A DNA stretch of 64,000 bases, from positions 2,170,001-2,234,000 of the forward strand of contig OZ246009.1 in NCBI GenBank assembly GCA_965230535.1, read 5' to 3'. Position 1 is the first letter of the stretch. Each line of letters begins with the position of its first letter. The translations under genes were made by a program, and so were the position numbers. Positions 17,458-27,377 of the stretch are shown here, one piece after another. Source of the stretch: JAUILH01 sp965230535. GTDB lineage: Bacteria; Bacteroidota; Bacteroidia; Flavobacteriales_D; JAUILH01. The notes under the pieces were generated by a model. That model was not told the DNA's origin. It was given only the letters and a program-made list of their open reading frames with translations, and did no database searches.

Positions 17458-18438
17458 ATGAAAATTTTATCTACACTCACTGCCCTTAGCCTGTCTGTTG
17501 CGGCTATAAACGCTCAAATTGTTACTTACGACATTCCTTTTAGTCAAACTATTGGATTACAGCAAACTACTGGCGATATATGTTCACCTCCATTTTCTGT
17601 TGAAGAAGCTTTTCAGGTCACCGCCGGTAATTCCTGGGGATTTACCTGGACAAGCACAAATAGCGGAACACCAACATCTGTTGAAATTACTTTAGGTTTT
17701 ACCGTAACTGATGGAGGGGGAACCTTCCCAACAACCTTGAATGGTGTTGCCGGATTCAACGTGATGGATGGTACAGCAAAATCTTGTGAGAACAGTACGA
17801 TCTTAACCTGGAACGTTGATCCAACAAACTACAATTCCGGAGCACTCAATACTTTCATGGTAGATTTTGCATCTGCCACCAATGTTAGTCAGGTTGATAA
17901 TTTACCTTTTCCAGGCGATCCTTTTTTCCGTGTGACTGTGGATTATACACCTTGTCCGGCAGTTGATACAACCGTCACACAAAACGGCAGCACCTTAACA
18001 TCAGGAGCCAGTAATGCAACATATCAATGGTATGATTGTGAAACCGGAATGATTATTTCCGGAGAAACAGGGGTTTCCTTCACAGCAACAAGTTCCGGAG
18101 AATATGCTGTTATTGTTACAGATACACCTTCAGGTTGTTCTGATACTTCTGCTTGTGTTACTGTTAATCTAACTGGTATAAATGATCTTGAATTAGGAGA
18201 AGCCAATATATATCCAAATCCTGTTGAAAATGATATTACTATCAGCTTAAACGGTTTTGAAGGCAATGTGAATGTTGTGATTTATGATCTTCAGGGTAGA
18301 GTAATCCTAACTGAAAATACCAGTATTCAGGGTAAAGAGCCAATCATCTTGAATCTTGAGGAATTGGTATCAGGTCAATATCAGCTTCAGGTAACTTCCA
18401 AACAGAAAATTGCTACCACAAGATTCTTTAAAAAATAG
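17458..18438 (+). CDS. Secreted protein with Ig-like linker and T9SS type A sorting domain
   Basis: A 326-residue T9SS cargo. The signal peptide is MKILSTLTALSLSVAAINAQ; the frame is open to a TTG at 17413, but that N-terminus would spoil the signal, so the ATG at 17458 is used. A beta-rich mature region (residues ~20-165) is of unknown function. It is followed by an Ig-like module with YQWYDC and SDTSACVTV. The C-terminal ~80 residues, ANIYPNPVENDITISLNG to TTRFFKK, form the type A sorting domain (NIYPNP motif, Gly-rich turn, basic end). The protein should cross the outer membrane by T9SS and be attached or released at the surface. Confidence 0.85.
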   Translation: MKILSTLTALSLSVAAINAQIVTYDIPFSQTIGLQQTTGDICSPPFSVEEAFQVTAGNSWGFTWTSTNSGTPTSVEITLGFTVTDGGGTFPTTLNGVAGFNVMDGTAKSCENSTILTWNVDPTNYNSGALNTFMVDFASATNVSQVDNLPFPGDPFFRVTVDYTPCPAVDTTVTQNGSTLTSGASNATYQWYDCETGMIISGETGVSFTATSSGEYAVIVTDTPSGCSDTSACVTVNLTGINDLELGEANIYPNPVENDITISLNGFEGNVNVVIYDLQGRVILTENTSIQGKEPIILNLEELVSGQYQLQVTSKQKIATTRFFKK

Positions 18439-18498
18439 CATTCAAGCATAATTAGATTAAGCAACCACTGACGGAATAATTGCGTTTAATATCCGTAT

Positions 18499-20577
18499 AT
18501 GCCCTTGAAAAAAATTGCTCTATTTGCCTTATTACTTGAGGTTTCATGCAGCTTTGCACAAACCTTTACCAATGGGGACTTGAATGGCTCAGTCAATTTT
18601 GTGAGTGTACCTACGGGATGGACACAAATTCCGGATACAGATCCCATTTGTCAGGCAAACACACCGCCAGAAGCGACGGTGGACATTTTGGATGCAACCG
18701 GACCAAATCAAGTTGGAGGGGTTGCCGGAATTCCACAATCAGGCGGTACATTTTGTTCTGGTCTGCATTCGAGTGACAATGGTGCATTCCTTTGGCATGA
18801 GGGCTTGATGCAGACTGTGAATGGTTTTACAATAGGAACTCAGTACTCAATTAATTTCTACCAAACTGTTGTTCAGCAACAAAATGCAATTGATCCATCC
18901 GGATCATGGCGAGTTTATCTGGATGGTAGTTTAATTGCGACAACTGCTGTAAGCACAAGTTCACTGGCGTTTGATGATGTCAATTTGGTATGGGATTGCA
19001 GAGTAGTAACTTTCACCGCAACAGCCACATCACATACCATCAAATTTATTCCGTGGGATGATGATGCAAATTTGAGTAACGATCCCTTGGATCCATTGGG
19101 CGGATTGAGGATGGGGATAGATAATATCTCTTTTGTGGTGCCTGCAGATCCAACCATCACACAAGTTGGTCCTTTCTGCTTAAATGAACCTGCATTAAAC
19201 TTAACTGCTGTGGATCCCGGAGGTATTTGGACAGGGCCGGGGATCACTGATGCGAATTTGGGAACCTTTGATCCGGCAATAGCAGGAATTGGAAATCACG
19301 ACATTATATATACCATTCCGGTTGGCTGTAGTTTTGAAGACGATACAATTACAATTTCTGTCGTAAATGGAGTGGATCCGGGTTGGACTCCTCCCGGACC
19401 TTTATGCGCAAATAGTGCACCGGTTAATCTGGATGCTTTAATAACCGGAAATGTAGGCGGGACATGGTCTGGCAATGGTGTGACAGGAAGCACCTTTGAT
19501 CCGACTGTAGGTAGTTCTACTGTGACTTATTCAGTTGGAGTAGTTCCGTGTAACGATGACTCAACAATCAATATCGTTGTGAGCCCAACAGATGATGGAA
19601 GTTTTACTTACCCTCAAACCAACTACTGTATTCAGGATGGAAATCCGGTTCCCAATGTAACTGGTCTGGCCGGAGGGAGTTTTTCCATAGATAATGGCGG
19701 AACCATTGATCCGGTGACAGGTGAAATCGATTTGACAGCATCTGGTATTGGTGCATTCACTGTAACTTATACCACGAACGGTCCTTGCCCTATAAGCGAA
19801 ACTTTTATCGTAAACATTGATGCCACGGCAGATGCAAGCATAGATCCTGCAGGTCCTGTTTGTGAGAATGGGGCTGTGATCGTCATGACTGCAGCAACTC
19901 CCGGAGGAAGCTGGTCGGCTACATGTGGCGCATGTGTTGATGCAAATACTGGAATTTTTGGACCTGCAATTGCCGGACCAGGCACACACACCATAACATA
20001 TACCATTTCCGGACAATGTGGAGATGTTCAAACTACTGATATCACTGTTCATCCTGTTGCTCAAGCTGCTTTCCAGTGTGCCAGTGATAATAGTCCAACG
20101 ATTAACTTCTCTAATCAATCCACAGATGCTTCCTCCTATGTGTGGGATTTTGGAGATGGCAGTGCTACATCAACAGAAACTGATCCGGTTCATTTGTATC
20201 AGGATGTTGGGGATTACAGCGTTTGTTTGACCGCTACAAACGACCAAAACTGCAGTTCCACGATATGTAAAACAGTCACTATTGAAGAAGAATTTCTGCT
20301 CTACGTTCCAAATGCATTTACACCAAATGGAGATGGTACAAATGATGTGTTTAGACCTGTTTTATCTGGTTTCCAGGATGACTATTATGAATTGTTAATT
20401 TTTGATCGTTGGGGCGAACTCATTTTTGAAAGCAATAGCACATCTTACTACTGGGAAGGTACAGACCCTTCAGGTGTTCAAGCCAAGTCGGATATCTATG
20501 TTTGGAGAATTAAGGTGAGAGAAACGGGAAGTTATGCAGATGAGATTTATATCGGTCACGTAACCATTGTGCGTTAG
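18499..20577 (+). CDS. Secreted PKD-domain protein with T9SS type B (gliding-associated) C-terminal domain
   Basis: A 692-residue protein with a signal peptide (MPLKKIALFALLLEVSCSFAQ) and several beta-sandwich repeats of the form PxGxWSGxGV (e.g. PGGIWTGPGITD, GGTWSGNGVTG, PGGSWSATCGACVD). A PKD domain follows (SSYVWDFGDGSATSTETDP). The C-terminal type B sorting domain is clear: LYVPNAFTPNGDGTNDVFRP then LLIFDRWGELIFES and DIYVWRIKV. Such proteins are exported by T9SS and often take part in adhesion or gliding motility. It starts 60 nt after the previous T9SS gene and ends one base from the convergent LytTR regulator. Confidence 0.9.
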   Translation: MPLKKIALFALLLEVSCSFAQTFTNGDLNGSVNFVSVPTGWTQIPDTDPICQANTPPEATVDILDATGPNQVGGVAGIPQSGGTFCSGLHSSDNGAFLWHEGLMQTVNGFTIGTQYSINFYQTVVQQQNAIDPSGSWRVYLDGSLIATTAVSTSSLAFDDVNLVWDCRVVTFTATATSHTIKFIPWDDDANLSNDPLDPLGGLRMGIDNISFVVPADPTITQVGPFCLNEPALNLTAVDPGGIWTGPGITDANLGTFDPAIAGIGNHDIIYTIPVGCSFEDDTITISVVNGVDPGWTPPGPLCANSAPVNLDALITGNVGGTWSGNGVTGSTFDPTVGSSTVTYSVGVVPCNDDSTINIVVSPTDDGSFTYPQTNYCIQDGNPVPNVTGLAGGSFSIDNGGTIDPVTGEIDLTASGIGAFTVTYTTNGPCPISETFIVNIDATADASIDPAGPVCENGAVIVMTAATPGGSWSATCGACVDANTGIFGPAIAGPGTHTITYTISGQCGDVQTTDITVHPVAQAAFQCASDNSPTINFSNQSTDASSYVWDFGDGSATSTETDPVHLYQDVGDYSVCLTATNDQNCSSTICKTVTIEEEFLLYVPNAFTPNGDGTNDVFRPVLSGFQDDYYELLIFDRWGELIFESNSTSYYWEGTDPSGVQAKSDIYVWRIKVRETGSYADEIYIGHVTIVR

Positions 20578-20578
20578 C

Positions 20579-21292
20579 TTACATTCTAAGTCTTTCGAGC
20601 AGGTCCTTTTTGTAAGAACGACTTACCGGAACCTCCTGACCATTGTCCAGAATAACTGAATTTCCTTCCAGACTTTTAATCTTGGTACAATTAATGGCAA
20701 AAGATTTATGAATTCTCAGGAAATCTGAAGAAGGTAATTTGTTTAGGAAATCGCTCAACACCTGAGGCGTTAATACAACACCATCTGAGTGAATTTTGAT
20801 GTAGTTGCCATAAGCTTCAACTACATAAATTTCTTCAGGCAAAAGGCGAATCAACTTCTTGTCACTTTTCACATAAATAGGTGCAGATAGAGGAGAGGTG
20901 TCAGTTTTTTTTACAGGTGTACTTTCCTCTGAAACAGTTGGTTTTTGAATCTTTGATACTGCCTGAAAGAAACGTTCAAATGAAAAGGGTTTGAGCAGAT
21001 AATCGGTAACTGATAATTCAAATCCTTCCAAGGCAAATTCTGAATAAGCCGTTGTCAAAATGATGTTTGGACGTTCAGGTAAAATCTTGATCAAACTAAT
21101 TCCGGATAGCTGTGGCATATTAATGTCCAGAAAAATGAGATCCACAGTATCAGTTTTTAAGGCTTCCAATACCTCAAAGGCATCTTTACATGATTTAACC
21201 AATTTAAGATTCGGAACCCGTTCGATATACTCTTCTACAATACCGCGTGCTATCGGTTCATCATCTGCGACTAAACACCTAATCTCACTCAT
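20579..21292 (-). CDS. LytTR-family response regulator
   Basis: A 237-residue two-component regulator. The receiver domain (1-~120) has the acidic pocket VADDEP, the phosphoacceptor Asp in LIFLDINMPQLSG, and TTAYSEFALEGFELSVTDYLLKPF with the conserved Lys. A Ser/Pro/Lys-rich linker leads to a LytTR DNA-binding domain (YVKSDKKLIRLLPEEIYVVEAYGNYIKIH ... FLRIHKSFAIN), with conserved SYKKDLLERL at the end. It binds DNA when phosphorylated, presumably by the sensor kinase encoded immediately upstream, whose stop overlaps its start as ATGA. Confidence 0.93.
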   Translation of the reverse strand: MSEIRCLVADDEPIARGIVEEYIERVPNLKLVKSCKDAFEVLEALKTDTVDLIFLDINMPQLSGISLIKILPERPNIILTTAYSEFALEGFELSVTDYLLKPFSFERFFQAVSKIQKPTVSEESTPVKKTDTSPLSAPIYVKSDKKLIRLLPEEIYVVEAYGNYIKIHSDGVVLTPQVLSDFLNKLPSSDFLRIHKSFAINCTKIKSLEGNSVILDNGQEVPVSRSYKKDLLERLRM

Positions 21293-22383
21293 AGTCTATT
21301 CAATTTTAGGTTCACTTTGTAACGGTTCTCATTCACATCAACATTCAAATCATGAGTGCCTGGATACATGAATTGTAAACGTTTAGAAGTATTGGCTAAA
21401 CCAAGTCCTCCTTCAGTATTGGTTCGTTTCTCTAAAGATGGCATGAAGCTGTTTTCACACACAAAGTCAAGTTGATCGTTCTTAACCGTGATTGAAATTC
21501 GAACATATTTTTCTCCGGCCGAATTTGTTGCAATGTATTTGAACGCATTTTCCACAAACACAATCAAAATCATAGGCGCTATTTTGAAATCCAGAGGATA
21601 ATCTTCAACATCAAGCACAATCTCCACATCATTTTCCAGGCGAATTTGTTCCAGAGCAATGTAATTTCTCAGGTAAACAACCTCTTTATCCAAAACAACT
21701 GTAGTGTCATGAGTTTCGTACAAATTATAACGCATTAAATCAGATAATTTCAGCATTAAATCCGGTAATTTATCTGATTTACTCACTGATAAACCATACA
21801 GATTATTCAAAGTGTTAAATAAGAAATGAGGGTTCATTTGAGCTTTCAGAAGTTTCAGTTCTGCTTCTTTCATCTGTTGTCTTCGAACAAAGCTGTCCTT
21901 AGCCATTTTTACTGCACCTCCGAAAGAAATCATCAAAACAAGGAAACCAATAACGCTGTACAAAATCTTAAACTCAAATCCGTCCGCAAGGCTTGCCAAA
22001 ACCAAAGTCCCAATAATCGAAAACACCAGGATATTTGCAGTAAAGAGTAAGGCCCAGCGCGTCTTGTTTTTGTTGTACAGATGCCTCTGCACAACCAGGT
22101 TATTGATATACACAGGAATACTCACGTATCCAACTATAAAAAGCACATCATACCATTCTCCTACCACGGTTATACTGGCTACCATAAGCACAAGAGTCCA
22201 GACCAAAATATTTTGGAACACTCTATTCTCTACCCATGTGAAGATGTTTCCCATAAGCTTCAAAAATACAGCAATCTGTCGGTTCAACTCAGTTTTAATG
22301 ACAAGAGGTTGCTTTTTTGGTCCAAGCTGCATTTTAAACACTGTATGACGCATAAACCGAAGAAAAAGCATGTTAAACATCAC
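21289..22383 (-). CDS. LytS-type membrane sensor histidine kinase
   Basis: A 364-residue kinase of the His_kinase (PF06580) class. Four hydrophobic segments lie at about residues 60-170. They are followed by the phosphoacceptor region LLKAQMNPHFLFNTLNNLYG, with the His in NPHFLFN. The ATPase part has PMILIVFVENAFKYI (N-box) and EGGLGLANTSKRLQFMYP (G-box). It is the cognate partner of the LytTR regulator, overlapping by ATGA. The exact start is uncertain because there are Met codons at residues 1, 2, 5, 11 and 18. The stimulus is unknown. It is divergent from the serine hydrolase gene. Confidence 0.9.
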   Translation of the reverse strand: MMFNMLFLRFMRHTVFKMQLGPKKQPLVIKTELNRQIAVFLKLMGNIFTWVENRVFQNILVWTLVLMVASITVVGEWYDVLFIVGYVSIPVYINNLVVQRHLYNKNKTRWALLFTANILVFSIIGTLVLASLADGFEFKILYSVIGFLVLMISFGGAVKMAKDSFVRRQQMKEAELKLLKAQMNPHFLFNTLNNLYGLSVSKSDKLPDLMLKLSDLMRYNLYETHDTTVVLDKEVVYLRNYIALEQIRLENDVEIVLDVEDYPLDFKIAPMILIVFVENAFKYIATNSAGEKYVRISITVKNDQLDFVCENSFMPSLEKRTNTEGGLGLANTSKRLQFMYPGTHDLNVDVNENRYKVNLKLNRL

Positions 22384-22463
22384 TTATGACACCTTATCAT
22401 TTTTTGTTGGAACATCACTGGAATGACGTGAGTTTTGTCCAGCATAAATCGAAAAAACAAAAC

Positions 22464-23786
22464 ATGAAACGAATAACAATCTCATCATTAATCAAGAAAA
22501 GCTTAATGTGTAGCACCCTTCTTTTTTCCAGTATGGGTATGACTCAAACAAATTTAGATGCTGTACTCGATAAGTACAATCCTTCCGTGCAAGAGGGGAA
22601 TTTTGGAATGACCTTTCTGCTTAAAAAGAGTGGTCAGATTGAAACCGCCAGTATCGGAAATCATAACCTGAACAAGAACAGTGTTTTCAATATTGGTAGT
22701 AACACCAAAACTATGACAGCTGTTTTAGTATTACAAGAGCAGGAGAGGGGGAGCCTATCGATCCAGGACAGCATTGGAAAATATCTAAATCCTATAAACA
22801 ATGTGGATGGGAGTTTGACAATAGAGAGTCTGTTAAGACACAGAAGCGGACTTGGAGAGATGTGTGGCAAATACGTTATGGATTATTTTAAATGTACATC
22901 CGACACGGCATACAGAACTAATTTTCTTGAGCAGATTCCAGCCGGAGATTCGACCAAACATGGAGTTTTTGAATACTGTAATACCAACTATGTTCTTTTG
23001 GGACATATTTTGGAGAAGGTAACGGATCGATACTATTTTGATCTTTTAAGGGAGCGCATTTTTGAGCCATGCGGGATGAACAACTCTTACCCATATTTGC
23101 ACAAGAATATTAAAAACCTGGCGCCACTTACCATGCATGGTGAAGATGTGAGCACAAGTATCAATCATAAATTCTACGCCGAGTACGCATTTTCAGCAGG
23201 AAGTGTGGCCTCAAGTTTATCTGATATGATGAAATTCTATGAACATTTATACCTCAAAAACACTTTATTACAACCTGCTTCTTTTCAGTTGATTACTGAC
23301 TTTGGAGATGGTGAATATGGTATGGGGATGTTTGAAACAATCATTAATGGCACAAAGTACATTGGTCATGGAGGTGATAATGTTGGCAGTGTTTTCAGAA
23401 ATTATTTCAACCCGGAAACTAAAGACTTTGTATTGATGTTCGGAAACGCATACATTGTTCCCGTTAAATCTCTTGTAACATCTGAATTAGATGATTATTT
23501 AAATGGTCGAGAACTTCATAAACAGTTTGACTCAAATCCGGCTAAACTCTTCAAAAAGTACGTAGGAAAATATACGCTCGAAGAACTTGGTGAAGAGATG
23601 GAAATCATGAAAAAAGATAACTCAATGTATTTGGTTGTACAGGGTATGGAACTTGAACTAAAGAGTATTAATGGTACTAAATTGGTTTATTTAAAATATG
23701 GGATCATGTTGGAACCATCCGACAACAAAAAAGATATGATCTATTCTCAAAGTGGTATGACACTTCCATTGATTAAGAATAAATAA
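22464..23786 (+). CDS. Secreted serine hydrolase, beta-lactamase class C / penicillin-binding-like
   Basis: A 440-residue protein with an N-terminal signal (SLMCSTLLFSSMGMTQ). It has the three motifs of the class C/ESTHER-like serine hydrolases: S-x-x-K in FNIGSNTKTM (Ser nucleophile), Y-x-N in FEYCNTNYV, and H-x-G in YIGHGGDNVG. Family members act as D-aminopeptidases, esterases or beta-lactamases, so the substrate is open. A C-terminal ~100-residue beta domain is present, as in DAP-like members. The frame is open to an ATG at 22386; the ATG at 22464 better fits the signal peptide. It is divergent from the LytS gene, so the two-component pair may control it. Confidence 0.85.
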   Translation: MKRITISSLIKKSLMCSTLLFSSMGMTQTNLDAVLDKYNPSVQEGNFGMTFLLKKSGQIETASIGNHNLNKNSVFNIGSNTKTMTAVLVLQEQERGSLSIQDSIGKYLNPINNVDGSLTIESLLRHRSGLGEMCGKYVMDYFKCTSDTAYRTNFLEQIPAGDSTKHGVFEYCNTNYVLLGHILEKVTDRYYFDLLRERIFEPCGMNNSYPYLHKNIKNLAPLTMHGEDVSTSINHKFYAEYAFSAGSVASSLSDMMKFYEHLYLKNTLLQPASFQLITDFGDGEYGMGMFETIINGTKYIGHGGDNVGSVFRNYFNPETKDFVLMFGNAYIVPVKSLVTSELDDYLNGRELHKQFDSNPAKLFKKYVGKYTLEELGEEMEIMKKDNSMYLVVQGMELELKSINGTKLVYLKYGIMLEPSDNKKDMIYSQSGMTLPLIKNK

Positions 23787-23802
23787 CCGAACGACTTTAT
23801 AC

Positions 23803-23841
23803 AACAAGCCTTGATTCCATAGTGGTTTTAGGGCTTGTTTA
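23803..23841 (+). terminator. Possible terminator after the serine hydrolase
   Basis: AACAAGCC (23803-23810) pairs with GGCTTGTT (23832-23839) over a 21-nt loop. The following T tract is weak, so this is only a plausible terminator. Confidence 0.4.
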
Positions 23842-23871
23842 ATATAATTATCCTTGAAATCAGGTATTCAC

Positions 23872-23891
23872 AAAATCACCGTTTTCAGGGA
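23872..23891 (+). repeat. Dispersed hairpin motif, copy 2
   Basis: AAAATCACCGTTTTCAGGGA; an imperfect version of the copy at 16940. It lies 45 nt upstream of the first reverse transcriptase start, at the left edge of the defence island. Confidence 0.45.
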
Positions 23892-23935
23892 AAACTACTC
23901 TTGTCTTTCATGCTAAATTGTTGCCTGCTTTTAGT

Positions 23936-25327
23936 ATGTTAGATCAATCATTTTCATCGGGTAATTTCTATAAAATTCTCACTTATGAGAATAGGAGGGG
24001 CATGAACCTGGAGAAGAAGTACTTTGAGAATGAGGTTTTCAAAACATACACACTTGAAGTTAAGAGACTGAATGATCTGATTAGACAAAGAAGAAAACAA
24101 ACGATTGAAAAGGATCTGTTTTTAAGGTATAAGAGATTCATTAATCACCTGAAGAAAAAAGTCAAAAAGGAAAAAGAAGCCAAATTGCTTGAGTTACTTC
24201 AGGTAGTTAGTGATAAGGTTCTTGATCCGGTGTTTCAATTGAATATAAGCACAGGAACTTCAGGCGGAAAAACCATTTACAAGATTGATGATACTCCGGA
24301 AAGTTACTTCACTTTAAAGCAACTACAGCTTAACTTTAAGAAGCTTTATAAGGTCAAACAGTCCAATAGATTTGAGATAGTCAATCAACTAAAGAACTTA
24401 CTGAACGATAGGTTCCCAAAGTATATCATAAAGACCGATTTGAAGGAGTTTTATGAGACCATTCCAATTGATAAACTCTTACAGAAAATTCATGAGGACA
24501 ATCTGCTTTCTCCGCAGTCAAAAAAGTTCTTACGACAGATCATTAAGAAATATAAAACACTCTCAGGTGCTACAAAGGGCATTCCAAGAGGAATAGGAAT
24601 CAGTGCCTACTTAAGTGAATTGTATCTGAGGGATTTGGACAGATCTATTAGGAACTTACCCGACCTGTCATATTACCAGCGCTACGTGGATGATATGATT
24701 TTGATTTTTACACCGCAAACATCAAATGCACCTAGTTTCGATTTTTTAGATCGGGTTGAAAAACTAGTTATTGCGAAAGAACTTGAACTTAACAAAACCG
24801 GAAACAAAACTCAGGAAATTGACTTGCTGCAGGAAGTGGTTGGTAGTGCTACCTGCCAATATCATTTAGAGTATCTAGGTTACAAATACACCTTTGAAAA
24901 CAGAAGGCAGAGAAAAAAGATCAAGGATGTGATAATATCGTTCAGTGATCAAAAAAAAGACCGTTACAAAACCAAAATTGATCTGGCCTTTACTGCTTAT
25001 CATACGCAGAAACACAGAAGTAAAAGTAAGGCTTATCGCATGCTAAAGAGCCGCATTAAATTTTTGACCTGCAATACCAGATTGACAAACAACAAACAAA
25101 GAATTTTGGTCGGTATTTTCTTCTCAAACTCTTTGTTGACCAATGAAAATGACCTGGCCGACATGGACAGTCATCTACAGACTAAGATTTCCGCTGAAAT
25201 TTCTGACACAAAACAGCAAAGTTTGCTAAAACAATATTCCTTTACTGAAGGTTTTGGGCAAAAAAGGTTTGTTCCTTTTACAGCCAATCGATTACAAACC
25301 ATTATGAAAATCTGGAATACTTTGTAA
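23936..25327 (+). CDS. drt3a: Reverse transcriptase, DRT type 3 subunit A (UG3-like)
   Basis: A 463-residue reverse transcriptase. Motif A is IKTDLKEFYETIP (catalytic Asp at residue 168), motif B GIPRGIGISAYLSELYLRDLD (from 215), and motif C QRYVDDMILIF with YVDD at 250-253. There is no maturase, endonuclease or primase domain, so it is neither a group II intron protein nor an Avd-linked diversity element. The N-terminus MLDQSFSSGNFYKILTYENR is what I recall for the UG3 group (Drt3a). The frame starts at a TTG at 23918, but the ATG at 23936 gives that N-terminus. It is followed after 1 nt by a second, different reverse transcriptase. In known DRT3 this protein copies a non-coding RNA. Assignment rests on architecture and motifs. 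Confidence 0.85.
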   Translation: MLDQSFSSGNFYKILTYENRRGMNLEKKYFENEVFKTYTLEVKRLNDLIRQRRKQTIEKDLFLRYKRFINHLKKKVKKEKEAKLLELLQVVSDKVLDPVFQLNISTGTSGGKTIYKIDDTPESYFTLKQLQLNFKKLYKVKQSNRFEIVNQLKNLLNDRFPKYIIKTDLKEFYETIPIDKLLQKIHEDNLLSPQSKKFLRQIIKKYKTLSGATKGIPRGIGISAYLSELYLRDLDRSIRNLPDLSYYQRYVDDMILIFTPQTSNAPSFDFLDRVEKLVIAKELELNKTGNKTQEIDLLQEVVGSATCQYHLEYLGYKYTFENRRQRKKIKDVIISFSDQKKDRYKTKIDLAFTAYHTQKHRSKSKAYRMLKSRIKFLTCNTRLTNNKQRILVGIFFSNSLLTNENDLADMDSHLQTKISAEISDTKQQSLLKQYSFTEGFGQKRFVPFTANRLQTIMKIWNTL

Positions 25328-25328
25328 T

Positions 25329-27377
25329 ATGGCTAAGAGGAAAAAACCTATAAAACTGAAGAAAGAGAGGGTAGTTCTGGGCGATATACTGCCTTATGAA
25401 ACGCCTATTATCTTCTCAAATCGACATTTTTATGAGTTTCTGGTCGAAAACAAAGTGGAGTTAACAAACTCTGGCCTTTTCTGGAAAAAAGATGATGATG
25501 CGCTTGATAAAATCATGAAACTGGTTTGTGGAAATTATCTGAGTGACATCTGTGACGATGGCGATAATAGAAAAGGAAAAATTAAGGAAGAAAGGATTGT
25601 TACAGTTCCATTCCAATATAAGATCTCTCATAAAGAAACCAGCTTTAGAGAGTTAAATGTGGTACACCCGGTCAACCAACTTCAACTAATCAGGTTCTAC
25701 CAGAAGTACAAAGAGCTCATTCTTTATTACTGTAACGTAAGTCCTTTTTCTATCAGGAAACCAGGCAGAGTAGCGACTTTCACAAGGTATAAAGACAAAA
25801 AGAATAAAAGGAGAACCGCTCACGATCATGAGCATCAAACCGTAGAGGAGTTTGGGAAAGAATACAAGAATGTAAAGACCTTCTTCTCATACAAGAAGTA
25901 CAGCAACATATATCGTTTCTACGAGTCATACATGTACCATCAGGCTGAAAAGAGGTATGACAAACTGTTGAAATTCGACATTTCTAAATGCTTTGACAGT
26001 ATTTATACACACAGCATCACATGGGCAATAACGAATAAGGAAATAGTCAAGGATCATGTGAAAGATCAAATCCTCAATTTTACTTTTGGAGGTGAGTTTG
26101 ATACACTCATGCAAAAACTGAATTACAACGAGACAAACGGAATAGTCATTGGTCCGGAGTTCTCGAGAATTTTTGCGGAAATCATTTTACAGAGAGTTGA
26201 TTTTAATGTGTCTAAACTTCTTAAAAAAGAAGGTGCTCTTCATAAAAGAGATTATGAAGTATATCGTTATGTAGATGACTATTTTGTCTTTTATAATGAT
26301 GAGAAAACCAAGGATTTAATCATTGAAATGTTTCAGCTTGAACTGAAAAAATTCAATCTATACTTCAACGAGAGCAAGACAAAGACCTATGAAAAACCAA
26401 TTATCACTGAGCTAACAATTGCCAAGAAAAGAATCAGTGATTTGCTCAACAAAAACCTAAAGTATAAGATTGAAATAGTTGACGAAGACACTGAAGAAGA
26501 AAAGAAGTACTCAATCTATGTGAGTTCCAATAAGCTCATTACGGATTTCAAGACCATCATAAAGGAAACTAAAACTTCTTACAAAGACATTCTTAATTAT
26601 ACACTAGCCAGTATCGACAGGAGGATTCTTGCTTTAATCAAACAATACGATAAAATTCCTGAAGAAGACCCCAAAGCTGAATCCAAGTTTATTAAAGCTT
26701 GTCTGGAAATTCTTGATTTGTCATTTTTCCTGTATTCTGTCACACCAAGGGTTAATACCACCATTAAACTGAGCATGATTTTAATGAAATTGGTTAAGTA
26801 CCTGAAGGGTGATAAGGATTTTGTTTCCGAGAACGAAGACATCATTTTCAAAAAGATCTATGATGAGATTTCTCAGGTGCTCTCAAAGAAAATCAACAAA
26901 GAATATACTCAGGTTGAGACGCTTTACCTGCTTTTGATTCTCTCTGAATTAGGCAGAGATTACAGGCTTAATGAAAAAACGCTTTTAAAGTATTTCAAGA
27001 TCGAAAAAGATGGCAATGGAGACTATGTTTATTCGTACACTTTAAACTACTGGTCGATTACAGTTTTGCTGTACTATATGAAAAACACGAAGAGGTACGA
27101 CGATTTAAGAACAAGTTTAGAAAAACACATTAAAGATAAATTTGAAGCAGCCAATCAAAAAAAGATCTCCGGTAATGCAGAATTAACTTTCCTGTTGCTG
27201 GATTTGATTGCTTGTCCTTATCTGGATAATTCCTTCAAGCAAGACTTATTGGGCTACTTTGGGATAAACAGCCATCAAAACCAGATTATAAAAAAGCGGG
27301 ACTACTGGTTTATTAAATGGACGAACTTTAATTTTGAAAAGGAACTCAATACGAAAAGAAGTCAGGAGGTCTATTAA
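25329..27377 (+). CDS. drt3b: Reverse transcriptase, DRT type 3 subunit B (UG8-like)
   Basis: A 682-residue protein whose middle part is a reverse transcriptase. Motif A is LLKFDISKCFDSIYTHS (Asp at residue 217), motif B TNGIVIGPEFSRIFAEIILQ, and motif C YRYVDDYFVFYND with YVDD at 314-317. About 320 C-terminal residues are helical with no recognised domain, as expected for the longer DRT3 partner. It begins one base after the drt3a stop. Both genes are Lys- and Ile-rich, more so than nearby household genes, suggesting transfer. Established knowledge is that Drt3a and Drt3b act together in anti-phage defence. Recent work, as I recall it, has Drt3a and Drt3b making complementary GT- and AC-repeat DNA. 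Confidence 0.85.
   Translation: MAKRKKPIKLKKERVVLGDILPYETPIIFSNRHFYEFLVENKVELTNSGLFWKKDDDALDKIMKLVCGNYLSDICDDGDNRKGKIKEERIVTVPFQYKISHKETSFRELNVVHPVNQLQLIRFYQKYKELILYYCNVSPFSIRKPGRVATFTRYKDKKNKRRTAHDHEHQTVEEFGKEYKNVKTFFSYKKYSNIYRFYESYMYHQAEKRYDKLLKFDISKCFDSIYTHSITWAITNKEIVKDHVKDQILNFTFGGEFDTLMQKLNYNETNGIVIGPEFSRIFAEIILQRVDFNVSKLLKKEGALHKRDYEVYRYVDDYFVFYNDEKTKDLIIEMFQLELKKFNLYFNESKTKTYEKPIITELTIAKKRISDLLNKNLKYKIEIVDEDTEEEKKYSIYVSSNKLITDFKTIIKETKTSYKDILNYTLASIDRRILALIKQYDKIPEEDPKAESKFIKACLEILDLSFFLYSVTPRVNTTIKLSMILMKLVKYLKGDKDFVSENEDIIFKKIYDEISQVLSKKINKEYTQVETLYLLLILSELGRDYRLNEKTLLKYFKIEKDGNGDYVYSYTLNYWSITVLLYYMKNTKRYDDLRTSLEKHIKDKFEAANQKKISGNAELTFLLLDLIACPYLDNSFKQDLLGYFGINSHQNQIIKKRDYWFIKWTNFNFEKELNTKRSQEVY

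Noticed and set aside
23936..27377. Diversity-generating retroelement or group II intron
   Set aside because: There is no template/variable repeat pair, no Avd-like accessory gene and no maturase or endonuclease domain. Two complete, distinct reverse transcriptases side by side fit DRT3.
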